Assembly: GCA_020845495.1 (NCBI GenBank)
Contig: JADLFM010000173.1
Coordinates: 1 to 64,000 of the forward strand
Source: Chloroflexota bacterium
Lineage (GTDB): Bacteria; Chloroflexota; UBA6077; JACCZL01
DNA length: 64,000 bases
Direction of reading: 5' to 3'
Shown: positions 25,145-34,937 of the stretch, in pieces
How positions within the stretch are numbered: position 1 is the first letter of the stretch
Layout: the number at the start of each line of letters is the position of its first letter
Translations under genes and position numbers: made by a program
Notes under the pieces: generated by a model
The model's database searches: none
Told to the model about the DNA's origin: nothing
The model's input: the letters and a program-made list of their open reading frames with translations, nothing else

Positions 25145-26846
25145 TGACTTGACTCGCCTCCAGCGAGGTACTCCCGATCAAGCCGAGAAGAATGCCGATT
25201 TGAATGCCCACCCCGTGGACGAGCAGATTGTCGAACATGTTGTGAGTCGAGAACATGGTCAGGCTGCCGAGCAGCCCGATGGCCAGCGCTCGGGCGAACG
25301 GCGCCGAGATGACCGCGGGTGCTCGGGGCGCGTCGCCACGGCCGCCGCCGAACAGGCCGACGAGGCGCAAGCCACTCCCGCGCCGACCATCCCCATGCCG
25401 GCCGCCCGTGCGTGGACCAGGGGCGATGGTACCGGTTTCGCGCACTCCAGGTCGTGCCGTGGCCGCCGCAATTGAATGCCGCAGGGTCCGAAACGCGAGC
25501 AGCAGCACCAGCAGGAGCGCCAACAGCCCTGGTACCCCCGTCTCGGCCGCCATATTCAAATAGTAGTTGTGGGCGTGGCCGAGGGCATCCTGCCAGGGTG
25601 CAATGTAGTAGTCCTCGTAGAGCGCTGGGTAGTTGCCAGGGCCAACGCCAAAGAACGGGTGATCGAGAAACATCTCCCAGCCGGCCTGCCAGTGGGCCAT
25701 CCGCTCGACGACGGCAAAGTTATCTGGGGTCAGCGTCACGGCGCGCACGTCAAAGACGCCGAAGTTGTCCGTGACCGACGTGATCCGATTGCCGAGTGTC
25801 GCCGGCAGCAGTCCGAACTGCGCCAGCACGATCGAGAGCGCGCCGAGAACGGCGCTCGGGATCACCAGTCGCTTCGTCGTGGAGCTCCAGGCGAGCGCCA
25901 TCACGCCAAGCGAGATCGCCAGCCCCAGCCACGCTCCACGCGAGAGGCTCAAGGCGATGGCCAGCCCGGTCAGCCCGACGGTGCTCCAGGCGAGCGCCCG
26001 AAAGCGGCCAGGGTGCTGGATCAGCGCCATCGCCAATGCGAGCGGCAGGATCGTACCCAGGTAGCCGGCGAACGGGTTGGGCTGGCCGAAGTTGCCGTGG
26101 GCACGCATGAAGCCCCCAATCGCGAACGCCGGTGGGCCGATACCAGCCACGAACTGGACGATGCCCACGACCGCCTGGGCCGCTCCTGCGACGAAGAGGG
26201 CGGCCAGCACCGCGCGAATGGTCCGCTCCTCCCGCGCATTGACGCTCGTGAAGACGAAGGCGAGCACCAGCAGCACCCACTTCAGCGTCTCCTTGAGCGC
26301 CAGCGGAAAACTCGTCGCGTTGCCGCTCGTGAAGAGGAGCACGGCCAGCAGCGCGATCAACCCCCCGAACAGGCTGGTTCGCGGCAGCACGATTTCCCTT
26401 CGTAGCACGCCCCGCGCCAGCCAGATGGTCGTCAGCAGGAACGCGAGCGGCTCGAAGATCGAGATCGAGAAGGCCGCGTCCTCCAGCCCGAAGGTGGGCG
26501 AGAACGGAATCGAGACGAGCAGAGCGTACAGCCCGAGCATCGGCGAGAGCAGCATCCCCACAAACAGGGCAGCCCCGCCGAGAGCCCCGAGCATGATCTC
26601 GAGCGGCAGGGCGCCGGCGACACTGGCGATCAGCAGGCCGGCCACGACGGCGCCGGCCATTCGCCAGCGCGACCCAGTGCGTGGTGGAGCGCCGATGCCG
26701 TCCGCCAGGTAGCCCGCCCGCGCGACGCTCAACGAGCCCCCTCGACGGAGGTAGCCTGCTCGTTCGAGCGGCAACTCGTGCAGAGAGTGGCGAGCGGGTA
26801 GGTGACGGGACGATGCTGCCTGGAGCGTCCGCGAACCGGACGGCAC
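25137..26846 (-). CDS. O-antigen ligase-like polymerase (first of two)
   Basis: This is a 569-residue polytopic protein with about 12 helices and an O-antigen ligase/Wzy-C-type domain. The large periplasmic loop carries WQAGWEMFLDHPFFGVGPGNY and LGHAHNYYLNMAAETG, the regions with the conserved Arg/His residues of the family (H-x-N near the second). The GTG at 26846 has no clear ribosome binding site. A start nearer MAGAVVAGLL (about 26660) is possible, because the first 60 residues look uncoded. Its stop overlaps the flippase-like start. A second ligase-like gene lies 88 bp upstream. Polymerisation or ligation of a lipid-linked glycan is the expected role. Confidence 0.85.
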   Translation of the reverse strand: MPSGSRTLQAASSRHLPARHSLHELPLERAGYLRRGGSLSVARAGYLADGIGAPPRTGSRWRMAGAVVAGLLIASVAGALPLEIMLGALGGAALFVGMLLSPMLGLYALLVSIPFSPTFGLEDAAFSISIFEPLAFLLTTIWLARGVLRREIVLPRTSLFGGLIALLAVLLFTSGNATSFPLALKETLKWVLLVLAFVFTSVNAREERTIRAVLAALFVAGAAQAVVGIVQFVAGIGPPAFAIGGFMRAHGNFGQPNPFAGYLGTILPLALAMALIQHPGRFRALAWSTVGLTGLAIALSLSRGAWLGLAISLGVMALAWSSTTKRLVIPSAVLGALSIVLAQFGLLPATLGNRITSVTDNFGVFDVRAVTLTPDNFAVVERMAHWQAGWEMFLDHPFFGVGPGNYPALYEDYYIAPWQDALGHAHNYYLNMAAETGVPGLLALLLVLLLAFRTLRHSIAAATARPGVRETGTIAPGPRTGGRHGDGRRGSGLRLVGLFGGGRGDAPRAPAVISAPFARALAIGLLGSLTMFSTHNMFDNLLVHGVGIQIGILLGLIGSTSLEASQVSD

Positions 26847-26934
26847 GGCGCCGCGCTACGGATCAGAGCGCGCAAGCTAGTGGCCTCCCGGAGCGGAGCC
26901 TGCGGGCGGCTAGGCGCCGCGCCGGCCGCCCCGG

Positions 26935-28455
26935 TCAGGTCGGCGCGGCGGCTCGGGATTGTACACCGGCGGGCGATGCCGAGACAGGGGCGTCACCGCG
27001 CCTGTCGTACGGGTCAGCAAGGATGGCCGCCACCGTGACCGTCAACCAGAAGATGACCGCCATGTCGACGAGAAAGTAGCTATTGTCGACGAGCCCGTGC
27101 ACCACGAAATCGGCCAGGCTGCCCAGCGCGCCGATGGCGAGCGCCCGCTCGAGGACAGACGCCCCCCGATCGGTCCAGGGCCAGAGCGCGCGCCCGAGCC
27201 GCCAGAGCAATGCGAGCAGCGCCAGCACTCCGAGCAGGCCAAGCTGAAGCCAGAACTGGAGCAGCAGGTTGTGGGGGTGGGACAGATTCGGCTCCATGCC
27301 GGCCGAGGGCGGTGCGTACTGCTGGTAGCGGTAGAGGAAATTGTCGAGGCCGATACCAACGAAGGGCTGGTCGCGAATGAGCGCGAGCGCGGCCTGCCAG
27401 AGTTGCACGCGAGCGAACGTGGTGCCGCGCGTCGGATCAAAGCGGCCAGCCAACCGCTCGACAGGGGCCAGGGTGAGCGTGGCGGCGCCGAGGATCGCCC
27501 CCGCCACGACGAGCGCGGCCAGCAGCCGGCGGTTGCCCAGCCGCCCGACGACCACCAGCAGCGCCGCCGCCGTCCCGATCCAGCCGCCCACTGAGAAGGT
27601 CGCGATCTGGCAGGCCAGGCAGAGCGTGCCGACGACGACGGCCGGCACCCGCCAGCGCGGCAGCAGCCAGACCGCCGCGAGCAGGAACGGCAGCGCTCGT
27701 CCCAGCAAGAGCGCAAGTTGATTCGGCGAGGTATAGGTTGCCTGGACCCGCTGGACACCCTGCGCCTCGGTGAGCCCGACGCCGAGTGCAAGCTGCGCCA
27801 GCCCACCAGCCGCAACGACGCCGGTCACCAGCAGCAGCGTGGCGACCAGACGGCCGACGTCGGCAGGTGCGTGCACGACGGCCCGGCAGAGCATGAAGAA
27901 GAGGATCGGCTCGACGATCAGGGTGCGTAGCTCGCGCAGACTCAACCGCAGGTACTCGGTGGCGAGTAGCGAGAGCAGCGCGCCGGCAAGGAATAGCGCA
28001 AGCGGCAGGTCGAAGCGCGCGTAGTGGGAGAGACCGGAGGCACGTGGCGAGTGCCGAGCGGTGAGTGGCGACTGCCGAGCGGTGAGTGACGACTGCCGAG
28101 CGGTGCGTGACGACTGCCGAGCGGTGCGTGATGCATGGCGACAGGCGGCGGATGAGGGGAGAAAGGCTGCTACCTTCCGGATGCCGGTCGCCAAGGTGAC
28201 GAGGAGCAGTGTGAGCTCGGTGGGAGAGATGCTCTGGCCGCCGGCCTGCCGTGCAAACAGGTAGAAGGGCAACGAGGCGACGACGGCCTGAAGCCCGGCC
28301 AGCGGCGAGACCAGCGCTCCGCCGAGCACGAGCGCCGCCCCGAGGCCGCCGAGGGACAGGCCCGGCCCGGCGATCGACAGCACGAGCCCACTACCGACGA
28401 TCGCCTGCGCCGCGACCGCTCGCCGCCGGCTCCCCACGCGCGGATAGCCCTTCAT
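26935..28455 (-). CDS. O-antigen ligase-like polymerase (second of two), with internal repeat
   Basis: This protein of about 506 residues has some 12 helices and the same Wzy-C features as its downstream neighbour: WQAALALIRDQPFVGIGLDNFLYRYQ and LSHPHNLLLQFWLQLG. A cytoplasmic loop near residues 110-140 contains four copies of a seven-residue repeat (TARQSS/TARQSP type) made by a 21-bp tandem repeat at 28048-28135. That loop has no family counterpart. ATG 28455 is preferred (GGTGGA just upstream). A GTG at 28470 lies inside the 16-bp repeat. Two ligases in one operon may polymerise and ligate different glycans. Confidence 0.85.
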   Translation of the reverse strand: MKGYPRVGSRRRAVAAQAIVGSGLVLSIAGPGLSLGGLGAALVLGGALVSPLAGLQAVVASLPFYLFARQAGGQSISPTELTLLLVTLATGIRKVAAFLPSSAACRHASRTARQSSRTARQSSLTARQSPLTARHSPRASGLSHYARFDLPLALFLAGALLSLLATEYLRLSLRELRTLIVEPILFFMLCRAVVHAPADVGRLVATLLLVTGVVAAGGLAQLALGVGLTEAQGVQRVQATYTSPNQLALLLGRALPFLLAAVWLLPRWRVPAVVVGTLCLACQIATFSVGGWIGTAAALLVVVGRLGNRRLLAALVVAGAILGAATLTLAPVERLAGRFDPTRGTTFARVQLWQAALALIRDQPFVGIGLDNFLYRYQQYAPPSAGMEPNLSHPHNLLLQFWLQLGLLGVLALLALLWRLGRALWPWTDRGASVLERALAIGALGSLADFVVHGLVDNSYFLVDMAVIFWLTVTVAAILADPYDRRGDAPVSASPAGVQSRAAAPT

Positions 28456-28463
28456 TCCACCGT

Positions 28464-28527
28464 CAGGCACGGTTCAGGTCAGGCACGGCTCAGGTCAGGC
28501 ACGGTTCAGGTCGGGCATGGTTCAGAT
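28464..28527. repeat. 16-bp tandem repeat, four copies
   Basis: Four units of CAGGCACGGTTCAGGT (last one diverged) lie directly upstream of the ligase start codon and would be in its transcribed leader. Confidence 0.85.
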
Positions 28528-28630
28528 CGGGCACGTTCGGCCAGGCGTGCTTGGCGCTTTCCGTCTGGTAGGGGTTCCTCCTGGTAGGGGTTCCTCGGCA
28601 GTCACGTACGACCGAGCCGTGCCGTAACCC

Positions 28631-28714
28631 GTGTGAGCATAACCCCCGTGAGCATAACCCCCGTGAGCGTAACCCCCGTGAGCGTAACCCGCCTGAGCGT
28701 AACCCGCGTGAGCG
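28631..28714. repeat. 15-bp tandem repeat, five and a half copies
   Basis: Units of CCGTGAGCATAACCC (later CCGTGAGCGTAACCC) run up to 12 bp from the cyclase gene stop. They are noncoding by position. Confidence 0.85.
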
Positions 28715-28725
28715 CTGTCGAACGA

Positions 28726-29394
28726 TCATAGCTCCAGGGCAACTGCTCGGACCGGCGAGCCGTCGCCGCCGTCGACCTTCAACGGGAGTGCCAGGAACAG
28801 AGTGCGCGAGCGGCCGATGTCGGCGAGGTTCGCCAGATACTCGACAACGGCGATGCCGCGTGGGAAGAAGACATCGTGAGTGACGTGCTCCTCGCGTGGG
28901 CGCCGGCCGGGATGCTCTGGCTCGACCCGCAGCGATGGGTCGGGCGGGTAGTCGTAGCCGACCGCCTTGACGCCGCGCGCGGCGAGCCACTCCGCGGCCT
29001 CGCGGGTCGTGTAGGGCGCGCGGGTCCAAAACTCACGGCTCGCGATGTCCGTCTTACAGTCCCAATCGGTGCGGAGCAGGACGATATCGCCGGGCTGGAC
29101 GTGCGTCGCGTGGCGAGCGAGGTCAGCGGCGGTGATACCCTCGTCGGCGCCCCGATGGCTCAGGTCCACCACGGCGGCCTCGCCGGCCCAGCGCTCCAAC
29201 GGGAGGTCGGTGATGGATGCCCCGCCAGGCAGGAAGTGGCCCGGCGCATCGACATGGGTGAAGCCGTGGAGCGGCATGCTGAGGCGGCTCGACGTAAACA
29301 ATTCACCCTCAGCGTGACTCGACGTGATCGTCCGTTCTGGCTTCCAGCGCCAGTGCGGGAAGACGATCCGATGGGAAAGATCGACGATACGCAT
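28726..29394 (-). CDS. cyclase family protein (kynurenine formamidase-like hydrolase)
   Basis: This 222-residue metal-dependent hydrolase belongs to the cyclase/KynB-like family. HGFTHVDAPGHFLPGG gives the conserved H-x-G-T-H-x-D-x-P-x-H motif (first Thr is the phase before HVD). DIVLLRTDW and the later GYDYPPDP and HDVFFPRGIAVVEYLANL follow the family. ATG 29394 is fixed by AGGAGGG nine bases upstream. The longer open frame beyond it belongs to another frame of the glycosyltransferase. It follows a GT39 gene by 26 bp and may be co-transcribed. The substrate is unknown, and no tryptophan-catabolic gene is near. Confidence 0.88.
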   Translation of the reverse strand: MRIVDLSHRIVFPHWRWKPERTITSSHAEGELFTSSRLSMPLHGFTHVDAPGHFLPGGASITDLPLERWAGEAAVVDLSHRGADEGITAADLARHATHVQPGDIVLLRTDWDCKTDIASREFWTRAPYTTREAAEWLAARGVKAVGYDYPPDPSLRVEPEHPGRRPREEHVTHDVFFPRGIAVVEYLANLADIGRSRTLFLALPLKVDGGDGSPVRAVALEL

Positions 29395-29420
29395 GGCTTC
29401 CCTCCTGTGCTTTCGACAGG

Positions 29421-31115
29421 CTAGCGCCAGAGGACGCGTGTATCGTAAACGGACAGATCGCCGACCTTCTCCCGCCGCACGCCGTCCGCTTCGAGCGCCT
29501 CCAACTGATCCCGGTAGCCGCGCCGATTGCGGTCGCTCGGGTCGAGCAGCAGGTACGAGACCCGATACTCGACCAGGAATCGACGCAGGTGGTCGTCGTC
29601 GAGCGCATAGGGGAGAAGCACGGCCGGATGGCGGGTGAAGAACGCGTACGGCCAGGGTTGCCCGTGTGCCAGAACGGCGTCGGGCGACGTGTCGGCGCGC
29701 GCCCATTCGATCACGTCGTCCAGGCTGCCATCATTGACCCAGCGAGGCGGCCCGGTCCAGCGCAGCCCATCGGTCAGACGGGTGCCGCTCGGGCGCTCGC
29801 CGTAGCGGAAGTGCCCCTGGTACTGGCCGACGAACGTCGGTGACCAGAGCACGGCCGTCACAGCCACGACGATGCCCAGGATGAGGGCCGGCAGCCGCTC
29901 GGCGAGGCGCGTCGACAACCCGCGTGCACCGAGCGTGGCCGCGAACAGGTGGGCGCCCCGCAGCACTCCATCGGTGGCGAAGGGCAGCAGCAGGAACAGG
30001 GTAGTGAGCATGTAGCGATCCTGCCAGATCGCCCAGGACACGACGTAGAAGAGGTAGTTGGCTGTCGCTGCCGCTAAGACGACCCAGACCCCACGTGGGT
30101 ACTCGCGCCGCACGAGCGCCAGCCCGACGAACGGCCAGGCGACGGCGAGCGGCAGCATCCACTCCCGTTCCAGGAAGAGCCAGCGCGCGTAGAGCGCCGC
30201 GAGGTTCAGAATTGACGTTATGACGACGTCGAGATGGCTGCTGATGAACGCGAACGGGCTTGGGACGGGTGCCGCGAACCCTCGCTCCATCACGTCCATA
30301 TCGGAGACGACCGCCAGCAGGTAGCCCTTGCCAGAATAGGAGAGCCGCCCTAAGGCCAACAGGCTGTAGAGGGTGATTGGCAGACAGACGGCCGCCGCAC
30401 CCCCCAACAGCGCCGCGAGCGGCCGAACGAGGCAGCGGCGCCCCCAGCTGCTCAGGACGAGCGCGAGGATGACCGCCGCCATCACGACGAGGACGGGGGG
30501 CCGGGTCAGGTACCCAAGCCCGAAGACCAGCCCGGCCAGCGCGAACGGTCCCGGCCGTGGACGGTCGACCGCGCCGGCGAGCAGGTAGACGGCCCCAAGC
30601 GTGAGAGCGGTCGCCAGAGCGTCGGTGAGGAGGGGCACCTGCTGCTCCAGGGCGATCGGGCTGGCGGCGGCGAGCAGGCCGGCCGCGAGGCCGGCGCTTC
30701 GCCCGAATAATCGCGTGCCGATGACGCAGACCAGCGCTGCCGAGAGCGCTCCAATGGCCCCGTTCATCACCTGAGCGGCCGTCAGTCCGAGCCCGAGCCG
30801 AAGGACAGCGGCGACGAGCAGGGTGAAGAGGGGCGGCCGGTGGATCAAGCCATCCTGAATGACCTCGGTCCCGCCGACGTGATACGCCTTGATCCCGAGC
30901 AGATACCCCTCTCCGGCTGCCGCCCGCCGCGCGACGTCCACATACTCCACCATATCCGGACTCAATTGGACGACACTCGAGGCCGGCCCGGCGTACAGCG
31001 TGAACGTCAGCAGTGCCACCAGGAGGGGCGCGAGCCGCCAGAGCGGGCGGTCCGCGCCGACCGCTGCCTGCTCTCGGGTCGGCGCCGCCGCAACGCTCAG
31101 CGCGTGCCCGTTCAT
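29421..31115 (-). CDS. GT39/ArnT-like membrane glycosyltransferase
   Basis: This is a 564-residue integral membrane transferase with about 11 helices and a C-terminal soluble part. The N-terminal periplasmic loop has SPDMVEYVDVARRAAAGEGY and IHRPPLFTLLVAAVLRL, the Asp/Glu and RPP pattern of GT39/GT83-type polyprenyl-phosphate-sugar enzymes. The C-terminal SYLLLDPSDRNRRGY region resembles the soluble domain of the GT39-like protein at 17429, but the two are not close copies. It opens the minus-strand run of surface-glycan genes after a gap of 100 bp from mfd. Confidence 0.85.
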   Translation of the reverse strand: MNGHALSVAAAPTREQAAVGADRPLWRLAPLLVALLTFTLYAGPASSVVQLSPDMVEYVDVARRAAAGEGYLLGIKAYHVGGTEVIQDGLIHRPPLFTLLVAAVLRLGLGLTAAQVMNGAIGALSAALVCVIGTRLFGRSAGLAAGLLAAASPIALEQQVPLLTDALATALTLGAVYLLAGAVDRPRPGPFALAGLVFGLGYLTRPPVLVVMAAVILALVLSSWGRRCLVRPLAALLGGAAAVCLPITLYSLLALGRLSYSGKGYLLAVVSDMDVMERGFAAPVPSPFAFISSHLDVVITSILNLAALYARWLFLEREWMLPLAVAWPFVGLALVRREYPRGVWVVLAAATANYLFYVVSWAIWQDRYMLTTLFLLLPFATDGVLRGAHLFAATLGARGLSTRLAERLPALILGIVVAVTAVLWSPTFVGQYQGHFRYGERPSGTRLTDGLRWTGPPRWVNDGSLDDVIEWARADTSPDAVLAHGQPWPYAFFTRHPAVLLPYALDDDHLRRFLVEYRVSYLLLDPSDRNRRGYRDQLEALEADGVRREKVGDLSVYDTRVLWR

Positions 31116-31216
31116 CGGCGTGTGTCGGCCCGGCGCACGGCGAGCGTACGGGCGTTAGCTCGGGGAGGCGGACGGCCGGTCATCGGGCGGAGTGTACCGG
31201 TTACGGCCGTGGGCGG

Positions 31217-34200
31217 TCAGGTGACCGGGAGCACGTCGACGAGGCGTTGGAGGGTCACGATCCAGCTCTCGCCCTTGCCGCGCGGCAGGCCGATCTGGTT
31301 CGAGCCACCGCGCAGCGGCACCCCGACCTCGCGGCCGAGACGCGCAAGGTCGGTAGGGGGTCGGCCGCGCAGCTTCACCACGATCTCACGGTCCGTCGCG
31401 GTGACCTGAGAGACACCGCGTCGCTGGGCTTCGAGGCGCATTCCGACCAGATACACCAGGTTCTGGGCCGTCTCCGGCAATGCGCCAAAGCGGTCTTCCA
31501 ACTCGGAGAGCAATTCGCCAAGCGCCTCGCCGGTCGCGACCGTGGCGAAGCGCTGGTACAGGTTCAGGCGCGCGGCCTCGTCCGCGACGTACTCGGCAGG
31601 CAGGAAGGCGTCGAGCGGCAGATCCAGCGATGGGCGCTGGTCTGGGCCGGCCGCGTCGGCGATCGGCAGGGGCGAGCCCTCCTGGGCCGCCCGCATCAGG
31701 TCGACCGCCTCGGCGAGCAACCGGGTGTACAGATCAAAGCCGACCGCCGCGATCTGGCCGGACTGCTCCGCGCCGAGCAGGTTGCCGGCGCCCCGAATCT
31801 CGAGATCCTTCATCGCGATCCGGAAGCCGGCTCCAAGCTCGGTCGCCTCGAAGATCGTGCGAAGGCGCTGCTCGGCCTGCTCGTTCAACTGGGTGTCCCG
31901 CGCGAACAAGAAGTAGGCGTACGCCCGCACCGGGCCGCGCCCCACCCGGCCGCGTAGCTGGTAGAGCTGAGCCAGGCCGAAGCGATGGGCGTTGTCCACA
32001 ATAATGGTGTTCGCGTTCGGGATGTCGAGGCCGGATTCGATGATCGTGGTGCAGAGCAGCACGTCGGCCTCGCCGTTCGCAAACTGGAGCATCACCCGCT
32101 CCAGCCGTTCCTCGTGCATCTGGCCGTGCCCCACGATGAAGCGCGCCTCGGGGACGAGCTCGCGCAGATGCCGCAGTACGATCTCGATCGACTGCACCCG
32201 GTTGTGGACGAAGTAGACCTGCCCGCCCCGGTCGAGCTCGCGGAGGATCGCCTCGCGAACTAGCCCCTCGTCGAACTCAGCCACGTAGGAGCGGATCGGC
32301 AGGCGCTCCTCAGGGGCCGTCTCCATGACGCTCATGTCGCGCACACCGGCGAGCGACATATGGAGCGTGCGCGGGATCGGCGTTGCGGTGAGAGTCAGCA
32401 CGTCGACCTCGCGCCGAAGCTGCTTCAGCCGCTCCTTGTGGACGACCCCAAAGCGCTGCTCCTCATCCACGATTACCAGCCCGAGGTTCTTGAAGCGCAC
32501 GTCCTTCGAGAGCAGCCGGTGCGTCCCGACGACGATGTCGACGCTGCCGGCGGCCGTTGCCGCCACAACCGCCTTCTGCTCCTTCTCCGAGCGGAACCGC
32601 GACAGCACTTCAACGTGGACCGGGAACGTCCCGAAGCGCTCCTTGAACGTCGCGTAGTGCTGCTGGGCCAGGACCGTCGTCGGGACCAGCACCGCAACCT
32701 GCCGCCCATCCATGACTGCCTTGAACGCGGCCCGCAGCGCGACCTCGGTCTTGCCGTAACCGACGTCGCCGACAAGCAAGCGGTCCATCGGCTCCGGGCG
32801 CTCCATGTCCTGCTTGACGTCGGCGATAGCGATCAGTTGATCGGGCGTCTCGATATAGGGGAAGCTGTCTTCGAGCTCGCGCTGCCAGGTGGTGTCGGCC
32901 CCGAACGCATGGCCCTGTGCGAGCTTGCGGGCAGCGTACAGGTCGATCAGATCCCTGGCGATGTCGCGGACAGCACGGCGCGCCCGAGCCTTGGCCCGCG
33001 ACCATTCCTGAGTACCGAGCTTCGTCAGGCCGGGCGCTTCGTCGCCACCGCCGACGTAGCGAGTGACCCGGTCGGCTTGCTCGCTGGGAACGTAGAGGTG
33101 ATCGCCGCCCTCGTAGTCGATCAGGAGGAACTCGCGGACGGCGCCCGTCGATCCGTTCGGGCCGTCGTTGGCGCCGGTCCGATACAGCCCTCGAAATCGC
33201 CCGATACCGTGGTCGACGTGGACGACCAGCTCGCCCGGTTCGAGATCGGAGAGGAACGCCTCGCGTGCGGCAGTCCGGCTTCGACGGAGCGGGCGCCGGA
33301 CTTTCCGCCAGCCGAACAGCTCGCCGTCGGTGTAGACCGTCAGGCCGAGCGGGTCGCAGTGCCAGCCCTCCGGCAGCGAGCCGTGAACGAGCGCGAGCCG
33401 GCCCTGTCCGTCCGCTGGCGGCTGTCGCCAGGCGTCCGGGAGGTGTACCGAGGGCATCACCTCGACGTTACGCTCGGCGAGCAGCTCCTGGAGGCGGGCG
33501 GCCTGCTGCGAGACGACCACGACCGACTCGTCACCGCGCGCGGCCGGCCGGGCGATCCGGTCCAGCAACGACCGTAATCGCCCGGCGAAGGCCGGCGCGT
33601 GCGTGAACGGCAGCCACTCCTTGCCGGGATCGTGGGTCATATCGAGGAGCGGCCGGCCCGACGCCCCCAGTCGCGCACGTAGCTGGGGCCAGGGTAAGTA
33701 GGGGCGTTGCGTATCGGGCGGGAGGTCGCCGCGCTCCAGGTGATGAGCGCGCACTTCCTCGGCCTGCTGCTCCAGGTCGCGCCCGACCATCTCGATCTGG
33801 CTCGGCTCGTCAAGCGCGATGATGGTGTCGGCCGGCAGGTGGTCGAAGAAGGTGGCGCTGCGCTCGACCGTCGTCGGGCTCCTGTTCGTCGCACCATCGC
33901 CGCCAGGCGCGACGATACCATCCAGCGGCTCCGCCGGGCGCTCGCGAGCGGGCGGTACCCGCAATGCCTGAAGCCGCTCGCCCGAGCGTTGCGTCTCCAG
34001 GTCGAAGACCCGGATCGACTCGATCTCGTCGCCGAAGAATTCGATTCTGGCGGGTGGGCCGGACGGCGGGTAGACGTCCAGGATACCGCCGCGACGGCTG
34101 AACTGGCCCGGCGCATCCACGAGCGGCTCGGACGCGTAGCCGCCGGCGACCCAGGCTTCGATCAGCCCGCTCATGCTCACCTCATCGCCCACGCGCAGCA

Positions 34201-34933
34201 CCCGCGAGGCGGCCCGGAACCGCTCTGGCGCTTCGAGCAGGTCCATGGCTGCGCGCAGGCTGAGCACCACGAGCGGGCGGACCGCCGCGGCGCTGCCCTC
34301 CGCTTCGGCCAGCCGGGTCAACACGTCGACGCGCCGCGCCGTGATATCCGGATCCTCGGGCAGACGCTCGTAGGGGAGGGCGTCCGGAGCTGGAAAATGC
34401 AGCACCTCGACTGGCGACCAGGCGGTCAGGTCTTCCCAGAGCTGGCGGGCGTGCCCTGGGCGGGCCGTCAGCAGCACCAGCGAACGCCCGAGCGCAGCGT
34501 GGAGGGCCGCCAGGGCGTACGGCTTGGCCGGATCGGCGACCGAGAGGCGGTGTGGCTCGTCGCATGGCGCGCCCGTCAACGCCTGTGTGAGGTCCTCGAA
34601 CGCAGGGTGCCGCCGAAGTGTTGGCAGGAGCGCCGAGAGGTCGAGCGGTCGGATCGAAGCGCCGGAGGGCGAGCCTGGCTGCTCGTCGTCGAGGCCGTGC
34701 TCGTCGGTCGGGGCGAGGATGCCCTCACCCGGTGCAGTTGGGCCATGTGCTGTCCCCACCAGCCCCTTCCCCCGCATGCTAGGGAGGGTGGGGGCGGTTT
34801 CAGTAGCAGCACCCCCCGGTCGTCCGTTCGTGGCGCCCTTCATTTCGCGCGTCGTGGCAGGCTCCGCCTCGCTCCCTACACGGGGGGAGGCGGACCGAGG
34901 GGTCGTCTGGGAAGGAGAAGCCGGTTTTCGCAT
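31217..34933 (-). CDS. mfd: transcription-repair coupling factor Mfd
   Basis: This DNA translocase removes RNA polymerase stalled at lesions and recruits UvrA. About 1,240 residues. The order is the UvrB-like N-terminal part (LLTARPGHARQLWEDL, FSRRGGILDVYPP), the RNA-polymerase-interacting domain (DLEPGELVVHVDHGIGRFRGL), helicase domains with LVGDVGYGKTEVALRAAFKA (Walker A), VDEEQRFGV and the TRG motif region (QLYQLRGRVGRG), then the C-terminal UvrA-binding domain. The first 80 residues are unlike Mfd and include an interspersed palindrome (34745-34795), so the true start may be an internal ATG or GTG near 34777-34757. It follows pth by four bases, a common pairing. Confidence 0.95.
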   Translation of the reverse strand: MRKPASPSQTTPRSASPRVGSEAEPATTREMKGATNGRPGGAATETAPTLPSMRGKGLVGTAHGPTAPGEGILAPTDEHGLDDEQPGSPSGASIRPLDLSALLPTLRRHPAFEDLTQALTGAPCDEPHRLSVADPAKPYALAALHAALGRSLVLLTARPGHARQLWEDLTAWSPVEVLHFPAPDALPYERLPEDPDITARRVDVLTRLAEAEGSAAAVRPLVVLSLRAAMDLLEAPERFRAASRVLRVGDEVSMSGLIEAWVAGGYASEPLVDAPGQFSRRGGILDVYPPSGPPARIEFFGDEIESIRVFDLETQRSGERLQALRVPPARERPAEPLDGIVAPGGDGATNRSPTTVERSATFFDHLPADTIIALDEPSQIEMVGRDLEQQAEEVRAHHLERGDLPPDTQRPYLPWPQLRARLGASGRPLLDMTHDPGKEWLPFTHAPAFAGRLRSLLDRIARPAARGDESVVVVSQQAARLQELLAERNVEVMPSVHLPDAWRQPPADGQGRLALVHGSLPEGWHCDPLGLTVYTDGELFGWRKVRRPLRRSRTAAREAFLSDLEPGELVVHVDHGIGRFRGLYRTGANDGPNGSTGAVREFLLIDYEGGDHLYVPSEQADRVTRYVGGGDEAPGLTKLGTQEWSRAKARARRAVRDIARDLIDLYAARKLAQGHAFGADTTWQRELEDSFPYIETPDQLIAIADVKQDMERPEPMDRLLVGDVGYGKTEVALRAAFKAVMDGRQVAVLVPTTVLAQQHYATFKERFGTFPVHVEVLSRFRSEKEQKAVVAATAAGSVDIVVGTHRLLSKDVRFKNLGLVIVDEEQRFGVVHKERLKQLRREVDVLTLTATPIPRTLHMSLAGVRDMSVMETAPEERLPIRSYVAEFDEGLVREAILRELDRGGQVYFVHNRVQSIEIVLRHLRELVPEARFIVGHGQMHEERLERVMLQFANGEADVLLCTTIIESGLDIPNANTIIVDNAHRFGLAQLYQLRGRVGRGPVRAYAYFLFARDTQLNEQAEQRLRTIFEATELGAGFRIAMKDLEIRGAGNLLGAEQSGQIAAVGFDLYTRLLAEAVDLMRAAQEGSPLPIADAAGPDQRPSLDLPLDAFLPAEYVADEAARLNLYQRFATVATGEALGELLSELEDRFGALPETAQNLVYLVGMRLEAQRRGVSQVTATDREIVVKLRGRPPTDLARLGREVGVPLRGGSNQIGLPRGKGESWIVTLQRLVDVLPVT

Positions 34934-34937
34934 GCGG

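Noticed and set aside
28726..29706. 326-residue version of the cyclase-family protein
   Set aside because: The first 100 residues are Arg/Pro-rich and lie inside the glycosyltransferase gene in another frame. AGGAGGG before ATG 29394 sets the true start.
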